DNA of 64,000 bases from Exobasidium rhododendri. Lineage: Eukaryota > Basidiomycota > Exobasidiomycetes > Exobasidiales > Exobasidiaceae. Made by a program: the position numbers and the translations under genes. Shown here piece by piece: positions 23,957 to 35,581 of this stretch. The stretch covers positions 3,286,001 through 3,350,000 of the forward strand of contig CP110630.1 of NCBI GenBank assembly GCA_026210745.1. Direction: 5' to 3'. The notes under the pieces were generated by a model. The model did not search any database, was not told where the DNA came from, and worked only from the letters and a program-made list of their open reading frames with translations. Each line of letters opens with the position of its first letter. The stretch's first letter is position 1.

Positions 23957-25518
23957 TTAGAACACCGTCCCATCGCTGTCAATGTTCTTTGCAGGGATCA
24001 GAATCAGGTGTTAGTTCATTCAGCGCTCCTGAAACTGTAAGGGAGAATGACGCGGAAAGCGACTCACGATAGGAGGACACCCTTTCGCCTCTGGTCTCTT
24101 CTCTCGAGCTATTTCTCGTCCTCCTTTCCACGTCGCACTCTCGAGTACCTGCTTCAGATTTAACTGCTCATCAGCGAGACCCATCTTTGTCCGAATACCA
24201 GCAGCGATTCGATCCAGTAAGATGACTGTCATGGCTCTCCACTCTACCACGGCAGGGTGAGAAGGCTCAAGGAGAGGCAAAGCCTCACGGGGCCCCTTTG
24301 ATGCTGCTATCAATCTGGCCTTGGGCTCCAATACGCCTGTATCGATAAGGAGACCGCCATTTCGATACTCTGGTAGCCCAGTCTGATGTTCGCCTCCGAC
24401 AAATTCCCAGCCTAGGGTCTGCTCCATGGGCTCCATGATAGAGTAGCAAAGCCATTGACTGAGCTTGTGGAACGGTACGAGGGCTTCTTGACCGACAGCA
24501 CCAGCCTTCTCCAGAGCATCACACTTCCAGACATCACCCATTATCTTGCCATCAAGTACGACTCTACCTTCGGAAGGCCAGACAGGAGCCAAGCCTTCGA
24601 TGAGAGCCTTCCACAGCGTAGGAACTTGAACTTTGACTTTACCACTCGCATCAGTGACTGTTGTTGGATGCGACGCAAGGTAGTCTACGTGATGAGAATA
24701 GAACGATCAGTTAACAGTGTGGACGTTTGATCAAAAGGTAGCAACAAGTCCTTACCGACGAGAAATCCAGGCCTCTTAGCTGCTCCATCAATGTCTTTCA
24801 CTGGACCTTGAAAGTATCCACCAGCATCTTTACAAACCACGTCACCCAAGCGACTCAAGAGCCCGGCTCTACCAGCAAGGCCTTCCATTGGATTACTTGC
24901 AGGGTCTACTTGAAGCGATATGCTTAATAGCTCTGGCGTGATTCTGGAGAGCGCTTTTGCCTCGCACTTTTCCTTCGATCCATCGCCGCCTTCGTCTTCT
25001 GCTCTTGCAAAAAGGCCAGACTCAAACATGTCCAATGACGCAACCGCTAAGCCTTCGCTACGCCCTATCTTCAGTCCAGTCCTTAACTCTTCATACGTCC
25101 ATGTAGGGCCGGCGCCAGCATCAAGTAAGACACTGACGAGAAACAAGTCTACCAACCTACGTGCAGCTTCCAGAGGGGAAGTCTTATCGGCATGAAATTT
25201 GGCTAGCAAAGTGGTGATTCTGGGCAGGCCAGCTGCATCGAAGTGTCTCCAGCGACCATGGGGTGGAATCGATGCGACATCGGTGCCGAAATCTCGCTGT
25301 ACGGTGTCAGTCTTCCCACCAGATCATCATTCTATCGTGCTTCCTCTCTATCAGCAGCTACTCACCTCTATGATGCTAGCGCAGTAGCTGATAACGTCGG
25401 GCTCTTTGTTGGCATGGTAGGTGAAATATTCTAACTTCCCCTGTTGACCCAGAGCAAACACCTTCGAGCATCTATCTCTGATTGCTGGAAGGGTACGGAG
25501 GTAGTCGCTTGTCGACAT
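23957..25518 (-). CDS. URC4: Urc4-like protein (DUF1688), uracil catabolism
   Basis: Member of the DUF1688 family, which includes Urc4 of the fungal URC uracil-degradation pathway; the biochemical step is not established. Four exons: 25518-25366, 25296-24756, 24684-24068 and 23986-23957 (only ten codons including stop), 446 aa. Diagnostic blocks in order are SIPPHGRWRHFDAAG, RRLVDLFLVSVLLDAGAG, WTYEE ... GRSEGLAVASLDMF, GLAGRAGLLSRLGD, VPFHKLSQWLCYSIMEPME, GLPEYRNGGLLIDTGVL, VVEWRAMTVILLDRIAA and the terminal PPINIDSDGTVF. The last block is split by an intron and rebuilt exactly, which confirms the tiny final exon. No other URC gene lies in the window. Divergent from the J-domain gene (259 bp). 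Confidence 0.92.
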
Positions 25519-25777
25519 GCTGCTTGTGGATGGGAGGTCTTTGCGGAGATCTGCTGCCGATCTTTACTCCATCAGTCATTGCGTAGCTTTTGACTTTCCA
25601 CTTTTAATATTTAAAGACCAACACGCCAACGAGCCGCCAAGCCAAATGCCCCCTGTTGGTGATCCATGCCAAGTCCGTGCGAAAGTGAATCTTGGTTGCC
25701 TCCTCTTCTTCTTTTCGCTCTTTCGCTCTACTCGCTCTTCGTGACCCACCCGCTTTGAGAAGCATCCTCTGGCTCGG

Positions 25778-26794
25778 ATGTCAGCTCCCCCTCCGGGGCC
25801 GCCGCCAAAGCCTCCGATCAAACCAAATAACTTTGAGCCCGTTGCAAATACTGCACCTCCAGTCGTACATTCCGTCAAATCGATCTCCAACGATCCGCCT
25901 CACCCTACTGCTTCCTCATCGAGAAATGTAATCACACCTTCCAGTGAGCTTCCTGATGATCCGGCAGAGATGGAGAGATACCTTTCGAGAGAGCGAATTG
26001 CCTTTTTCCAGGAGCTTGAGATGGACCGGATACTGAGCGCTTTCAAGTTAAATCCTTATGATGTTCTCGAGTGTCCTCTGGAGGCGGATGAGAAGGTGAT
26101 CACCAAAATATACCGCAAGAAGAGTCTTTTGATACATCCAGACAAGGTCAAGGATCGTGAGTGCCTCATTTGTTTATGTGAGATGATTGAGCTCATACGA
26201 CTGTCCCTCCTCTGGGATCGTGTAGCTCGGGCAGAAGCTGCTTTCTCGCTTTTGAAGCAAGCGTCTGTACAGTTGTTGGACGAGGAAAAGCGCAAGAGTT
26301 TAGATGAGACCGTCATGGCAGCAAGGATTCTCTGTTTGAAGGAATTAGGCTTGCCATCCAGCATATCGGCAGATGACGAACGATTGAAGGATGTCGTACC
26401 ATCTATTGAGGAGAGGGTGCGAAAGGGAACGAAAGAGATCATGATCGATGACGAATTAAGAAAGAGGAGGTGAGCTACGCAAAAGACGACAGAGCGGGTG
26501 ACAAAGTGGACTTATTCTCCGAGTCTATCATCTAGAGCGATACGTATACAGCATGCAGCGGAAGGGGAAGTGGAACGAAAGCGCGAAGAAGCGACGGCAG
26601 AAAGAAAGCGTAAATCAGAAGAAAGTGACAAGTGGGAGAACACGAGAGATGATCGGATCAGTGGTGAGTCGGGGGAAGGAGCCGTATTTTCCAAGTTGAA
26701 GTACTCACTTGCTCTTGAAGATTGGAGGAGCTTTCAAAAGGGAACAAAGAAGAAGAAAAAAGGGGGAGAGGCAAGCCTCAAGACGCTGGGCTGA
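25778..26794 (+). CDS. DNAJC8/Spf31-like J-domain splicing factor
   Basis: J-domain co-chaperone of the DNAJC8 family, spliceosome-associated in humans and fission yeast (Spf31). Four exons, 25778-26156, 26226-26469, 26536-26663 and 26721-26794, giving 274 aa. The N-terminal ~65 residues are Pro-rich and disordered. The J domain (about 88-145) has NPYDVL, YRKKSLLIHPDK with the HPD triad, then PRAEAAFSLLKQASVQLLDEEKR. The C-terminal half is a charged helix (EVERKREEATAERKRKS) ending in WENTRDDRISDWRSFQKG, as in DNAJC8 (ESRDGRVDSWRNFQ). The last exon is rich in Lys. Introns 2-3 resolve frame breaks, and the motif WRSFQ spans a junction. Confidence 0.87.
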
Positions 26795-27119
26795 CACTCT
26801 TTCATTGAAGCTTGACTATCCTGCGAGACCACCTCCAAGCGTAAAACCTCCAAGCGTAACACCTCTGTCGTCAATCTATATCCTGCCTTTGTTTAAGAGG
26901 ACATTGTAGGTATTATTGCTACTCTTCCGAATCAGATGTGCTCTGCAAGGTAAAGCCACTTCTTCCTGGAGGTGTCGCCTAATGAGACTGAACAGATTGA
27001 ACGCGTACGATCTGTAGCTCTTCAATTTTTGCTTTTCGTTCTTTTTCCTCCATTTGCTCGAGCATTCATTCTTGACGAGCTTGTCTCACCACCAATTCCA
27101 CTCAATCAATTTCTTGACC
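26795..27119. other. Intergenic region upstream of ARC1
   Basis: 325 bp between the J-protein stop and the ARC1 start. A 13-base direct repeat (acctccaagcgta) occurs twice at about 26829-26861. Nothing else was recognised. Confidence 0.45.
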
Positions 27120-28624
27120 ATGGCCGACGCAGCATATCTTGACTCGGCCGCCAAGGCGCTAGGGTCTAGTGTGCTGGGAACAGACAGCAGCAGCAAAGCA
27201 TTAGTCGAAGAATGGGTAACCAAGATCAAGAGTGGTGCAGCCGAAATTTCTGATCTTGAGGTGAGTCTGCAACGTTCCAATTAGGAAGAAGTCTGAGGGA
27301 GTGAAAGTCTGGAAAAGGGGAAGCATGAATGGAGTACGCAAAGATCTGTGCGATGGTATGGTCTCTGATCCATCTTGCCTTTCCATGCCAATATCGTTCA
27401 CGTCCCTCCTTCTTTCCCTAAAGTGGCGGCATCGACGAGGCTACTTCACTTGCTCCTCCCTTCCTCGCCGCTTTGCTACCTTTGCTGCGATTGCGAATGT
27501 ACTCGTCCTGACCCTTGCATCTTCTTCTTTTCCTCTTCTTACTCGTCGCACAAAGCATCTCGACAGAGAACTATCACCGCGAACTTTCCTGGTCGGAAAC
27601 CAACTCACCCTGGCCGACTTGGCTCTTTTCTCTTCACTTCATTCGACATTTTCTTCCTTGCCAAATTCGCAGCAGTATTCATACTTGTCTGTGACACGAT
27701 ACTTCTCTCATATCTCGCATCTTGCAGCAGAGAGGCTGCCACACGACGTCGCATCGAAATATTCAACTTTTGATCCTGCTTTTGAGGGGCAACCGCAAAT
27801 CGAAAGAAAGGATCCCATCGCAGCGAAGAAGCAAGAGAAGGAGCAAAAGCAGGCAGCTACTAGGCAAGAGGGAGAATCAGTAGCTACAGGAGCAGAAGGT
27901 GCTGCAGCAGCTGTTGCGGGAGGTGGCAAGAAGGAAAAGAAGGAAAAGAAACCAAAGGAGGAAGGAGGACGTAAGAAGGAACAGACGCCCGCTGCTCCAT
28001 CGATTCCTCAACCCTCTCAGATTGATTTGCGAGTCGGTAAGATTGTCGACATTGAGAAACACCCAGATGCAGACTCGTTGTACTTGGAGAAAGTTGACTT
28101 TGGCGAGCCGGAAGGACCGAGAACAGTTCTTTCCGGCTTGGTGAAATACGTACCAATGGAAGAGATGAAGGGTAGATGGGTAGTCGGTATCTGTAATTTG
28201 AAACCTCAGGCAATGCGAGGAATCAAGAGTCATGCCATGCTTCTGTGTGCGACTCACAAGGACGGTCAAGACAGTGGGGTAGAGCCGGTCACACCGCCGG
28301 AAGGTAGTGTGCCAGGTGAACGAATCTTCGTGGAAGGCTACGAGGGACTAGAGCCCGATGCACAGCTGAATCCCAAGAAGAAGGTGAGTCCTTGTAGGCA
28401 AGAATGAATTTACACATTACTATTGTTCGGCGTTACTCATGGTGACGATTCCACTACAGATTTTCGAGGCAATCCAACCGAATTACACGACAACACTTGG
28501 ACGAGAGGCCGCGTGGGTCGGCCCCCTGCCAGGCGAGCCAGAAGGAGAGAAGAAACCTCGATTCATTCGAACAGCCAAGGGCATCTGTATGGCACCACGC
28601 TTCACCGAGGCGAAGTTGAGCTAG
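27120..28624 (+). CDS. ARC1: Arc1, aminoacyl-tRNA synthetase cofactor
   Basis: tRNA-binding cofactor that docks methionyl- and glutamyl-tRNA synthetases in the cytosol. Exons 27120-27260, 27556-28383 and 28460-28624 give 377 aa, close to yeast Arc1 (376). The N-terminal GST-C-like domain (about residues 10-120) includes [22 protein letters not shown] and [20 protein letters not shown] Lys/Glu/Ala-rich basic linker ([18 protein letters not shown]) follows. The C-terminal EMAPII/tRNA-binding OB fold starts at [31 protein letters not shown] and includes [11 protein letters not shown] and [21 protein letters not shown]. The first intron is 295 nt by this model; an extra small exon inside it cannot be excluded. 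Convergent with MRF1 (68 bp between stops). Confidence 0.9.
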
Positions 28625-28692
28625 CATCGTCATTGCATGCATTCCCCATTTCTCTAAAAATTTGCGTGCAGGAGGACACCGTCATCTCATCA

Positions 28693-30173
28693 TCACATCG
28701 ACGTCGCCTTTCCCATTTGTGAAAGTTCCGCGCTGATCTGTGCTTTCATCGATTGTAATGTGAGCAATTTCTTGTGCTGTTGTAATTCCTCCATCAAGAA
28801 ACCCAACCCTCCATCCACTTCTCCCTCCAAGATAGCCCCTAGACCATTTGTAGAGACAGGAATGCGATGATCAGTAACACGATCTTGAGGAAAATTGTAA
28901 GTCCGCACACGATCGCTTCGCTCCATTCCAGACACTTGAAGCCTTCTTGTACTCCGGTTTAGTGATTCCTCCTCCCTCATTCGACGATCTTGCAATCTAC
29001 CTCGTAGTATCGCCCAAGCCTTTGTACGATTTTGATGTTGAGACCGGGAATCCTGCATGGAGACGCTGATCCCAGTAGGTTCGTGCGTCAGTCGAATGGC
29101 TGATTCTGTCTTGTTGACATGCTGTCCACCAGCACCTCTACTTCGCATCACCTCAGTCTTGACGTCCTTGGGATCTACCAAATCATCTTTCTTGTCTACG
29201 TCAGACGTATCCCCTGGGCCTCCCCCTGGTAGCACAATGACCGCAACCGTACTTGTCTGCAATTTGCCAGTATTCTGCGTGGCAGGAACCCGTTGGACTC
29301 GATGGACGCCTGCCTCGGATCTCAACAATCCAAAGGCCCCTCTCCCCTTGACAGACAGGACTACTTCTTTGTATGCATCGCTGGAGGCCACTACATCTGT
29401 GGGTGTGAATGACAATTCTTCGACTTCGAATGCCACTCTTCCACTCTCCTCATCCACCAGCCGCTCGCAGTACTTGGCATACATTCGATAAATCTCTGCG
29501 ACAAACAAAGCGGATTCTTGTCCTCCCACACCAGTTCGCACCTCCAAGATTGCGCTCTGCTCATCTATAGGATCCTTCTGCAAGATCTCCTTTGAAATGA
29601 GCTCGTGCAAGTCATCAAGACTTTCCAGAGTGATCTCAGCTTCTTCCAGTGCCAGGTTTCTCATCTCTTCGTCGGATTCTCCCTCTGGCGATGTCATCTT
29701 TAGCAGATTAGCAATAGACTGGAAAAGCATACGGAAATTCAGCAATCGATGATCGCACCTCTCCAACCCGATGCTTTCAAACCACCACATACGCTGTTAA
29801 TTGACTGCCACTCCCTGTGCAGCCTGAGAAGCTCATCTAGATCACTAATCTCCTTTGCCTTTACATGGTCAATAGTGGAAGTCTTGCCTCGAAAATCGAC
29901 CAATTTGCTCCTTTTCTGGACCATGAGCTCCAACACTTCAATTAGTAGGTCTTTGTCTTTCTCATTTACTTCTCTCTCTTTTCCTTTTCTTGAGGTGGTT
30001 GTGAAGCGACGGCGGCCGCTACTGTTGATGGGGGAGGTATTGCCCACACTGGCACTCGATCGTATCAATGGTGCTCGCGTCGTTGTACATGAATGCGCAA
30101 TTATCGCCGCTCTGGCTGTCCTCTGGATGTAGCTACACTCTGCCACCGCTGCCTTGACCACCCTCCCGAGCAT
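28693..30173 (-). CDS. MRF1: Mitochondrial peptide chain release factor 1
   Basis: Class I release factor that terminates mitochondrial translation at UAA/UAG. Exons 30173-29793 and 29718-28693, 468 aa. The N-terminus (MLGRVVKAAVAE, then many Arg/Ser/Thr, RRRFTTTSRKG) has the composition of a mitochondrial presequence. The PCRF domain includes EVRTGVGGQESALFVAEIYRMY and LRSEAGVHRVQRVPATQ ... TSTVAVIVLP. The catalytic GGQ loop SRGAGGQHVNKTESAIRL is at about residue 320. The C-terminus DRVRTYNFPQDRVTDHRI is the usual RF1 ending. RF1 rather than RF2 is supported by PAT in the anticodon-recognition region. Divergent from SEC26 (280 bp). Confidence 0.94.
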
Positions 30174-30453
30174 GACTCTGATGATGGCCTGCCTATGCAA
30201 CAACTCGACCGCGTCTGGAGGATGATTTTTTGTTCTTTTAAGTATGCAATCTTCTAGCTCTATCCTTACGTAAGCCGTTCTTCAACGTGCTAAAACACCT
30301 CTATAATTACTCAGTCGAGAGAGTGTTGCGTCCATGCAGACAGCGAGGCGAGAGTTGTGAGATCTGTTTAGTCTGGAAAGGTGCACTTTTGCCTCTTTCC
30401 TATTTTCCGATTGCTACCCTCAAGTCCTGTCCCCCTGTCTCCGTATCGGCCAG

Positions 30454-33400
30454 ATGTCGACGATGGACGCTTCTGCATACACCGTCATTGCTCCTCTTGA
30501 CGATGGCGACGAGCTACAGCCATCGGATCTGCGTCAAATCTTGCAAAAGGCCGATGATGAAACCAAGGTCGACACTTTACGAAGGATCATCATCTCTACA
30601 CTCAACGGAAGTAGTCAACCAACATTACTCATGCCCATCATCCAATATGTTCTACCTAGCAAGAACAAGCAACTGAAGAAGATGCTTCACTTCTATTGGG
30701 AAGTCTGTCCGAAATACGACGAGCAAGGAAAGCTGAAACAGGAGATGATCTTGGTAGTGAATGCCATCCGAAACGACCTACAACACCCCAATGAATATAT
30801 TCGGGGATCGACACTACGATTCTTGCAAAAGATCAAGGAGCCAGAGTTACTTGAGGCTTTGATTCCATCAGTCCGCTCTTGCTTGGAGCATCGACATTCA
30901 TACGTTCGGAAAAATGCCGTCTTTTGCGTCTATCAAATTTACAAAGCCCATGAAACGATGTTGAGTGACGCACCAGAAGTGATGGAGACTTTTCTCGCGG
31001 CCGAACAGGACGCCACCTGCAAGAGAAATGCTTTTGTTCTGCTATGCAATGTCGCTACCGACAAAGCTGTGGAGTACCTGATGTCAGTGTACGAGAGTAT
31101 ACCTACCATGGACGAGCTCATGCAATTGGCAGTCATTGAGCTCATTCGAAAAGAGTGCAGACCGGATAGTCCTAACAGAGTGAGTGCACTGGATCCGTTC
31201 TAACAAGAAAGAGGCGCTTACAGAGTAGTAATGTCTACCTTCCAATCTCCAGTCTAGCTACATTCGTGCCATCTCAGAGTTGCTCTCCGCGTCTTCGCAC
31301 GCTGTGAAATATGAAGCAGCCATCACTCTAACTTCCCTGACACAGAATGCTGCAGCGGTCAAAGCAACTGCTTCTGCTCTTATCGATCTCATTGTCAAGG
31401 AATCCGACAACAACGTGAAGCTGATTGTTTTGGCCCGATTGGACGGGCTTCGTTCAAGGCACGACCATGTGATTGATCCGCTTGTGATGGACCTCTTGCG
31501 AGTTCTTGCGAGCCCAGATATGGATGTACGAAGGAGGGCACTGGCTGTAGCTCTGGAAATGGTCTCTTCACGAAACATTGAAGAGGTTGTTTTATTCCTC
31601 AAGAAAGAGCTCATGAAGACGGTCGATGCATCGGGCGGTTACGACAAGAACATTGAATATAGACAGCTACTGATCCAGTCTATTCACACCTGCGCCATCA
31701 AATTCAGCGAAGTTGCCTCCAACGTCGTGCACGTACTGATGGAATTCTTGGGAGACTCTTCTAATCCTAGCGCCGTCGACGTCATCAGCTTTGTTCGTGA
31801 AGTGGTAGAAAAGTTTCCAGACTTGCGTTCGAGCATCGTCGAGAAATTGTTGAGGACTTTCGGTGATATCAAGAGTGGGAAAGTCTTTCGAGGAGCACTT
31901 TGGATTGTCGGAGAGTATTGTCAAGGTCTAGAAGATGTCAAAGAGGCCATGCAACAGATTCGAAAAGTGATCGGAGAAGTGCCTATCCTAGCGGCAGAAG
32001 AGCGATTGCTGCAACAAACGGAGAATGGCGGCGGTGAAGATGAAGAGACAGCGCGTAAATTGAAAGAAGAAGCAACGGCGACAGTGACCAAGAGTACCAA
32101 TAGCAACAAAGTTAGAGCAGACGGAACCTATGCCACCGAGACGGCCTTCTCTTCCGAAGCAAATGCAAGCGCCCGATTGGAAGCAGTCAAAAATGCGTCC
32201 AAGCCGCCTTTGCGATCGCTGATACTATTGGGCGACTTCTACACGGCCACAGTCCTGTCATCTACGTTGACGAAGTTAGTGTTGAAGTTTACCGAATTGA
32301 GCAAAGACGGAGGCGCCAAGAATGCTTTGCGAGCAGAAGCCATGTTGATCATGACAAGTATTGTCAGGGTGGGGCAGTCTAAATTCACACAGGCGCCAAT
32401 CGACGAAGACAGCGTTGAGAGGATCATGACTTGTGTCCAGACGCTGGCAACGACGAGAGAAGAGGACGAAAAGGATGAAGAAGCGATTGAAGTCTTCTTG
32501 ATTGACACAAAGCAGGCGTATGCCAAGATGATTGTCGCAGAGGAGAAGAAAATAGCAGAGAAGCAGGCAAAGGAGACCAACGCTCTCAAAGTTCAGCCTG
32601 ATGATGTGATCAGCTTTCGACAGCTGTCGAAAAAATCTGCGACGGCCACTCTTGTGGAAACCAACGCAGAAGATTATGAGACCGAGCTCAACAAAGCGAC
32701 CGGGTCGACTAAAGTGAACAAGGACGATTTTATCAGCAAGCTGCAACGAGTCGTCCAACTGACTGGCTTTTCTGATCCCGTCTACGCGGAAGCATACGTC
32801 AATGTCCATCAGTTTGATATCCTCTTGGACGTCTTAGTCGTGAATCAATCTGCCGACATCCTGCAGAACTTGACGATTGAATTTGCGACACTGGGAGATC
32901 TGAAGCTAGTCGAAAGACCGGCGAACTACACTCTCGCACCTTATAGTTTCCAGTCGATTAAAGCTACGATCAAAGTCAGCTCTACTGAGACTGGGGTCAT
33001 CTTTGGCAACATCACGTACGAAGGAGCTAGCGGAACAGGCACTGCATCTAGTGGTGATGCAAAGTGCGTCGTCTTGAACGATATTCACATCGACATCATG
33101 GACTACATCAACCCAGCAACCTGCACGGAAGGTCAATTTCGAAGTATGTGGACTGAATTCGAATGGGAAAACAAAGTCAGCGTCAACACGAATATCAATG
33201 GATTGCGAAAGTACCTGAATCATATCATGAAGTCGACCAACATGGCTTGTTTGACACCCGAGGCTTCCTTAGCCGGCGAATGTGGCTTCTTGTCAGCCAA
33301 TCTCTACGCTCGATCATTATTTGGAGAAGACGCATTGGCCAATCTGAGCATAGAGGAGTTGACCGATGGCAGCATCCAAGGTCATGTCAGGATTCGCAGT

Positions 33401-33472
33401 AAAACACAAGGAATTGCACTGAGTCTGGGGGACAAAATCACACTAGCACAAAAGATGGCCGCTCTGGAGTGA
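30454..33472 (+). CDS. SEC26: Coatomer (COPI) beta subunit Sec26
   Basis: Beta-COP, a core subunit of the COPI coat in Golgi-to-ER traffic. Exons 30454-31179 and 31253-33472 give 981 aa, matching the family length (yeast 973). The adaptin-type HEAT solenoid fills about residues 20-560 (LLMPIIQYVLPSKNKQLKKMLHFYWE, RNDLQHPNEYIRGSTLRFLQKI, HSYVRKNAVFCVYQIYKAH). The C-terminal part has the coatomer beta domain (FSDPVYAEAYVNVHQFDILLDVLVVNQ) and the appendage (WTEFEWENKVSVNT). The single intron joins NR to SSYIRAISELL in phase 0. Convergent with DPH2. Confidence 0.96.
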
Positions 33473-33669
33473 TTGAGAAGGTCAGATGACGATGAATCAT
33501 TTTGTATCGATACGAAAGGGCGTCAATTATTTCTTAATAAGATCGGAATTGACTGTGTTCGATGATGTGTGTAGTTGTACAGATGTTGGCCAGCCGCGGT
33601 ATAGAAAAAATACATGAGCCTGTGGGTGGGGAAGTTGGAGGGAAGAAGGGCAACGCTGACGATGCGCCG

Positions 33670-35331
33670 TCATTGGCCTTCTTTTCGTTCTTGCGTACCA
33701 TCGACGTAACCTTTGGCGATTCCTATTCGTCCAATCTCGAGTGTAGCAGCCTCATCCATGCCCAGTCTTGGCTCAAGTCCTCTCCAGGATCGTGAGGCTA
33801 CGTGCTCGCCGCCTGCGCTCTCCATCACGCGAGTCAGGGTGCCGTTCTTGTCCCGCACAGTCACTACACCCAGACCGGCATCTCCATTCTGATTCAAGGT
33901 AGTGCCTTTCCCGCTGCGACTTGTTGAGCGATTAGAGACAAGTCCACCCGTGAGAAGAGAAAAGTGCGGGTCTTCGTCTTCTGAGTCTTGATCCCGGCTG
34001 CCGTCCCTTACGTCTGTCTCCTCTTTTTCTTCCGCTCCTTGCTTGAGGTCGCCTAAGACAGTCTCCAAGTCCAAGATGTACTCCCCACTCCACTCTCGCC
34101 CCTTGAAGGCTGTCAGGACTTCAAAGGGAGTGACGATGGGTCGAAAGAATTCCCTGCTTCTCTGAGCTTCCTTGGCTTCCACCAGACTGTTTTCGGGACA
34201 GGCTACCAAGACGAAGACATCGATTTCCTGGAAATTGGCCAGCTTTGCGGGATTCAACTTTCCGACTGATATCGTGTAAACCTTCTTCTTCTGAACTCTT
34301 GTTAGATGATCTCGAAGTGAAGCCAGCAATGGAAGATACGAACGAACGCCCAGCGTTCCAATCAGCAAAGCGATCGTTTGTGCATCTCTTGCTTTCTGAA
34401 CTGCAAAGTAGCGTCTCTGAAGAAGCTTGTTGGTCGAGCCAGTCTCAATTCGGGTCGTGCGGGCAACGGCATCGTAGCTGATCACCTCCGTCGACGGACC
34501 GAGTCGTAGGATCAGGTTAGTCAACGCAAGTGACTCGGGTCCAATGTAAAGCACAATTGCGTCGCCAGGAGCAATGTTGTCGGGCAGACTGTTCTTGCAA
34601 GTTGATGGATCCGCAATTGGCGTGTCTTTCTGTGTATGTTCTTCAGCAACTAAAGAGGCCTCTTCATCACCCTGTTGACGTTCCAGAAATCTTTCGAAAT
34701 TGACACTCTTGTCAAGTTGTGACAGATGCACATCCTGCTTTAGGATTTCCTGCATCCTGTCTCTAATTTCCTCTGATGCATGCTCATAGCCAACGTCGTA
34801 CATTAGAACAAGCTTTTTGGATGCATTGGAAAGAATGCTGCCGTTGGCACTTGCAGACAGCGACTGCGAAGTATGCTCCACGTCGATGGGCAGCTTGTGA
34901 AACACATATATCACAGGAAGTCTAGCAGTAAGACTTAGACATGCATGTCCAAAATGAATGACGAGATCTGCATCGATATGATCAGCTGCCACTTCATCCA
35001 CACAACAATTGCCATAGGAAGTGTCAGCCAGGATGAAGAGACTATGGGTGGTTTCATTGGCCGTTGCTGATGCCGCGGCGCTTTCTGCTTCTCTCAATTC
35101 TGCTTCAAGGCACCATAATACTTGGCTGCAGTCAGAAAGCAGCTCATCCGGGAATTGTAGTGCTATACGTCGGAATTGACCTCGAAGGATCTGTGCTGCG
35201 AGTGAAGGAACATCGTACAAGTCACGTACAGGAATCTTCCGAGACGATGAAGTCGATGATAAGGTCAGCTCGGACAAAGCCACAGTCGCGGTGAGTATGG
35301 CTTCATCTGGCGCTGAAAAGGGTGTCGCCAT
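33670..35331 (-). CDS. DPH2: Diphthamide biosynthesis protein Dph2
   Basis: Partner of Dph1 in the radical-SAM-like [4Fe-4S] enzyme that starts diphthamide synthesis on translation elongation factor 2. One exon, 553 aa (yeast 534). The N-terminal block RRIALQFPDELLSDCSQVLWCLE is followed by the cluster-binding region DTSYGNCCVDEVAADHIDADLVIHFGHACLS, with C109, C110 and C131, then a central block (IVLYIGPESLALTNLILRLG). The C-terminal block has YTISVGKLNPAKLANFQEIDVFVLVACPENSLVE, whose Cys is also conserved. The frame is open upstream to 35676, but that extension is Lys/Arg and Ser rich, has no family match and runs into the TIM54 coding region, so the ATG at 35331 is preferred. Confidence 0.94.
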   Translation of the reverse strand: MATPFSAPDEAILTATVALSELTLSSTSSSRKIPVRDLYDVPSLAAQILRGQFRRIALQFPDELLSDCSQVLWCLEAELREAESAAASATANETTHSLFILADTSYGNCCVDEVAADHIDADLVIHFGHACLSLTARLPVIYVFHKLPIDVEHTSQSLSASANGSILSNASKKLVLMYDVGYEHASEEIRDRMQEILKQDVHLSQLDKSVNFERFLERQQGDEEASLVAEEHTQKDTPIADPSTCKNSLPDNIAPGDAIVLYIGPESLALTNLILRLGPSTEVISYDAVARTTRIETGSTNKLLQRRYFAVQKARDAQTIALLIGTLGVRSYLPLLASLRDHLTRVQKKKVYTISVGKLNPAKLANFQEIDVFVLVACPENSLVEAKEAQRSREFFRPIVTPFEVLTAFKGREWSGEYILDLETVLGDLKQGAEEKEETDVRDGSRDQDSEDEDPHFSLLTGGLVSNRSTSRSGKGTTLNQNGDAGLGVVTVRDKNGTLTRVMESAGGEHVASRSWRGLEPRLGMDEAATLEIGRIGIAKGYVDGTQERKEGQ

Positions 35332-35452
35332 CGTCACGGAGACGAGATGAAGTCGGGTCGGCTGTCTCCTTCTTCCCCTTGCACTCAATGCTCGAGACGG
35401 GCCTAGTACCGGTAGTAATAGGGCTCCCTCTCCAAGACCTTTTCTTCTTCCC

Positions 35453-35466
35453 TTTTTTTTTTTTTT
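35453..35466. repeat. T14 tract in the DPH2/TIM54 divergent promoter
   Basis: Fourteen consecutive T on the plus strand in the 250-bp space between the DPH2 and TIM54 start codons. Poly(dA:dT) tracts of this size commonly exclude nucleosomes in fungal promoters; a role here is inference. Confidence 0.5.
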
Positions 35467-35581
35467 GCGCCGATCACGTTTCGGATTTTTGGCTTGACGT
35501 GAAGCTGAGACTGAAGCTGAAGATGAGAAAGACTTCCACCCTCCTACTGAAAGGGACTCCCAAGACTTGCTGACGGCAGAA

